From: Candidatus Bathyarchaeota archaeon
GTDB lineage: Archaea; Thermoproteota; Bathyarchaeia; Bathyarchaeales; DTEX01
Direction: 5' to 3'
DNA: 6,022 bases
NCBI GenBank assembly: GCA_021162225.1
Contig: JAGGZB010000191.1
Location: forward strand, 1-6,022
Part shown: positions 5,420 to 6,022 of the stretch, piece by piece
Layout: every line of letters starts with the position of its first letter
Position numbering within the stretch: position 1 is the stretch's first letter
Position numbers and translations under genes: made by a program
Notes under the pieces: model-generated
Database searches by the model: none
What the model was told of the DNA's origin: nothing
The model's input: the letters and a program-made list of their open reading frames with translations, nothing else

Positions 5420-6022
5420 ATGCCCGGATTTCTTACATTGGATGATGTAGATGTTAAGGGCAAGACGGTTCTTGTGAGGGTTGACTTTAACTCTCCGGTT
5501 GATCCGGAGACCAAAAAGATTCTTGACGACACAAGAATAAAAGCTCATGGGAGGACCACGCTTAAGGAGCTATCTGAAAGAGGAGCGAAGGTCGTTATAT
5601 TAGCTCATCAGGGACGTCCAGGAGATCCTGACTTTATCCCGCTTGATCAGCATGCTAAGAGGCTAGGTGAAATTTTAGGTAAACCAGTAAGATATATTGA
5701 TGATTTATATGGAGAGGAAGCCAAGAAGGCGATAAGAGAACTAAAGGAAGGTGAGCTTATTCTACTGAAGAATACACGGTCTTATCCGGATGAGCGGAAG
5801 TCAAAGAGTCCCGAGGAACACGCTAAGTCAGAATTCATAAGGGAACTAGCATCGCTAGCTGACCTATTTGTCTTTGATGCTTTCTCAGCGGCTCATAGGT
5901 CTCACGCCTCAGTCGTAGGCTTTATGGCAGTATTGCCAAGCGTCGCGGGTAGAATCATGGAGCGTGAGCTAAAGGCTTTATCAAGGGTGCTGGAGTCCCC
6001 GGAGAAACCCTGCGTCTTCATC
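5420..6022 (+). CDS. pgk: Phosphoglycerate kinase, N-terminal part (runs off the window)
   Basis: Phosphoglycerate kinase transfers phosphate between 1,3-bisphosphoglycerate and ADP in the cytoplasm, giving 3-phosphoglycerate and ATP, or the reverse. The 201 residues present make up most of the N-terminal, phosphoglycerate-binding domain of a protein normally about 400 residues long. Visible landmarks are VRVDFNSPVD (19-28), DDTRI (36-40), AHQGRPG (62-68, replacing the bacterial SHLGRP), NTRSYPDE (118-125, replacing the usual NVRF but keeping the arginine) and DAFSAAHRSHAS (153-164), followed by AGRIMEREL (176-184). These match archaeal PGKs. The frame is open to the last base, so the nucleotide-binding domain and stop lie beyond the edge. 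The ATG at 5420 is preceded by GGTGA. The 33-base gap after gap suggests one operon for consecutive glycolytic/gluconeogenic steps. Confidence 0.95.
   Translation, partial: MPGFLTLDDVDVKGKTVLVRVDFNSPVDPETKKILDDTRIKAHGRTTLKELSERGAKVVILAHQGRPGDPDFIPLDQHAKRLGEILGKPVRYIDDLYGEEAKKAIRELKEGELILLKNTRSYPDERKSKSPEEHAKSEFIRELASLADLFVFDAFSAAHRSHASVVGFMAVLPSVAGRIMERELKALSRVLESPEKPCVFI

Noticed and set aside
5306..5548. Minus-strand 80-residue open frame across the gap-pgk junction
   Set aside because: It overlaps the conserved C-terminus of gap and the N-terminus of pgk, both of which are certain on the plus strand.

Overview
The window looks like archaeal chromosome. Four lines of evidence support this: a formyltransferase of the tetrahydromethanopterin (H4MPT) C1 pathway, a phosphorylating glyceraldehyde-3-phosphate dehydrogenase of the archaeal type II family, an archaeal-style phosphoglycerate kinase, and TATA-box-like elements about 25 bases ahead of predicted leaders. 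Arginine is mostly encoded by AGA/AGG, and isoleucine often by ATA. Four of the seven CDSs appear to start with TTG. H4MPT C1 chemistry together with sugar-phosphate enzymes fits a methanogen or a non-methanogenic archaeon with the archaeal Wood-Ljungdahl pathway, such as Bathyarchaeia or a relative. The lineage is inference and cannot be fixed from this window.

Layout. Bases 1-87 are the tail of an unidentified plus-strand gene. It overlaps a small integral membrane protein (78-716) of the dolichol kinase / CTP-transferase family. Converging on this from the other strand is a membrane-anchored, probably extracytoplasmic beta-propeller-like protein (1568 down to 744). A divergent promoter region (1569-1712) separates it from ftr (1713-2618). 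The ftr stop overlaps the TTG start of a PfkB/ribokinase-family kinase (2615-3514). A basic, unrecognised 202-residue protein follows at 3582-4190. After a 125-base spacer come gap (4316-5386) and pgk, which runs off the right edge (5420-6022).

How the genes relate. gap and pgk carry consecutive steps between glyceraldehyde-3-phosphate and 3-phosphoglycerate, and are probably co-transcribed. ftr moves a formyl group between methanofuran and H4MPT. The PfkB kinase, translationally coupled to it, is presumably a sugar or nucleoside kinase of unknown substrate. The neighbourhood therefore reads as central carbon metabolism next to cell-surface functions (a polyprenol-type kinase and a surface protein with several N-glycosylation sequons).

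No RNA gene, insertion sequence, CRISPR array, phage gene or defence system was seen, and no gene-free stretch exceeds 300 bases. I did not find clear evidence of an undescribed system. The most unusual points are the ftr-kinase coupling, the divergent Ftr, the orphan basic protein, and the gap leader with its possible overlapping mini-ORF.
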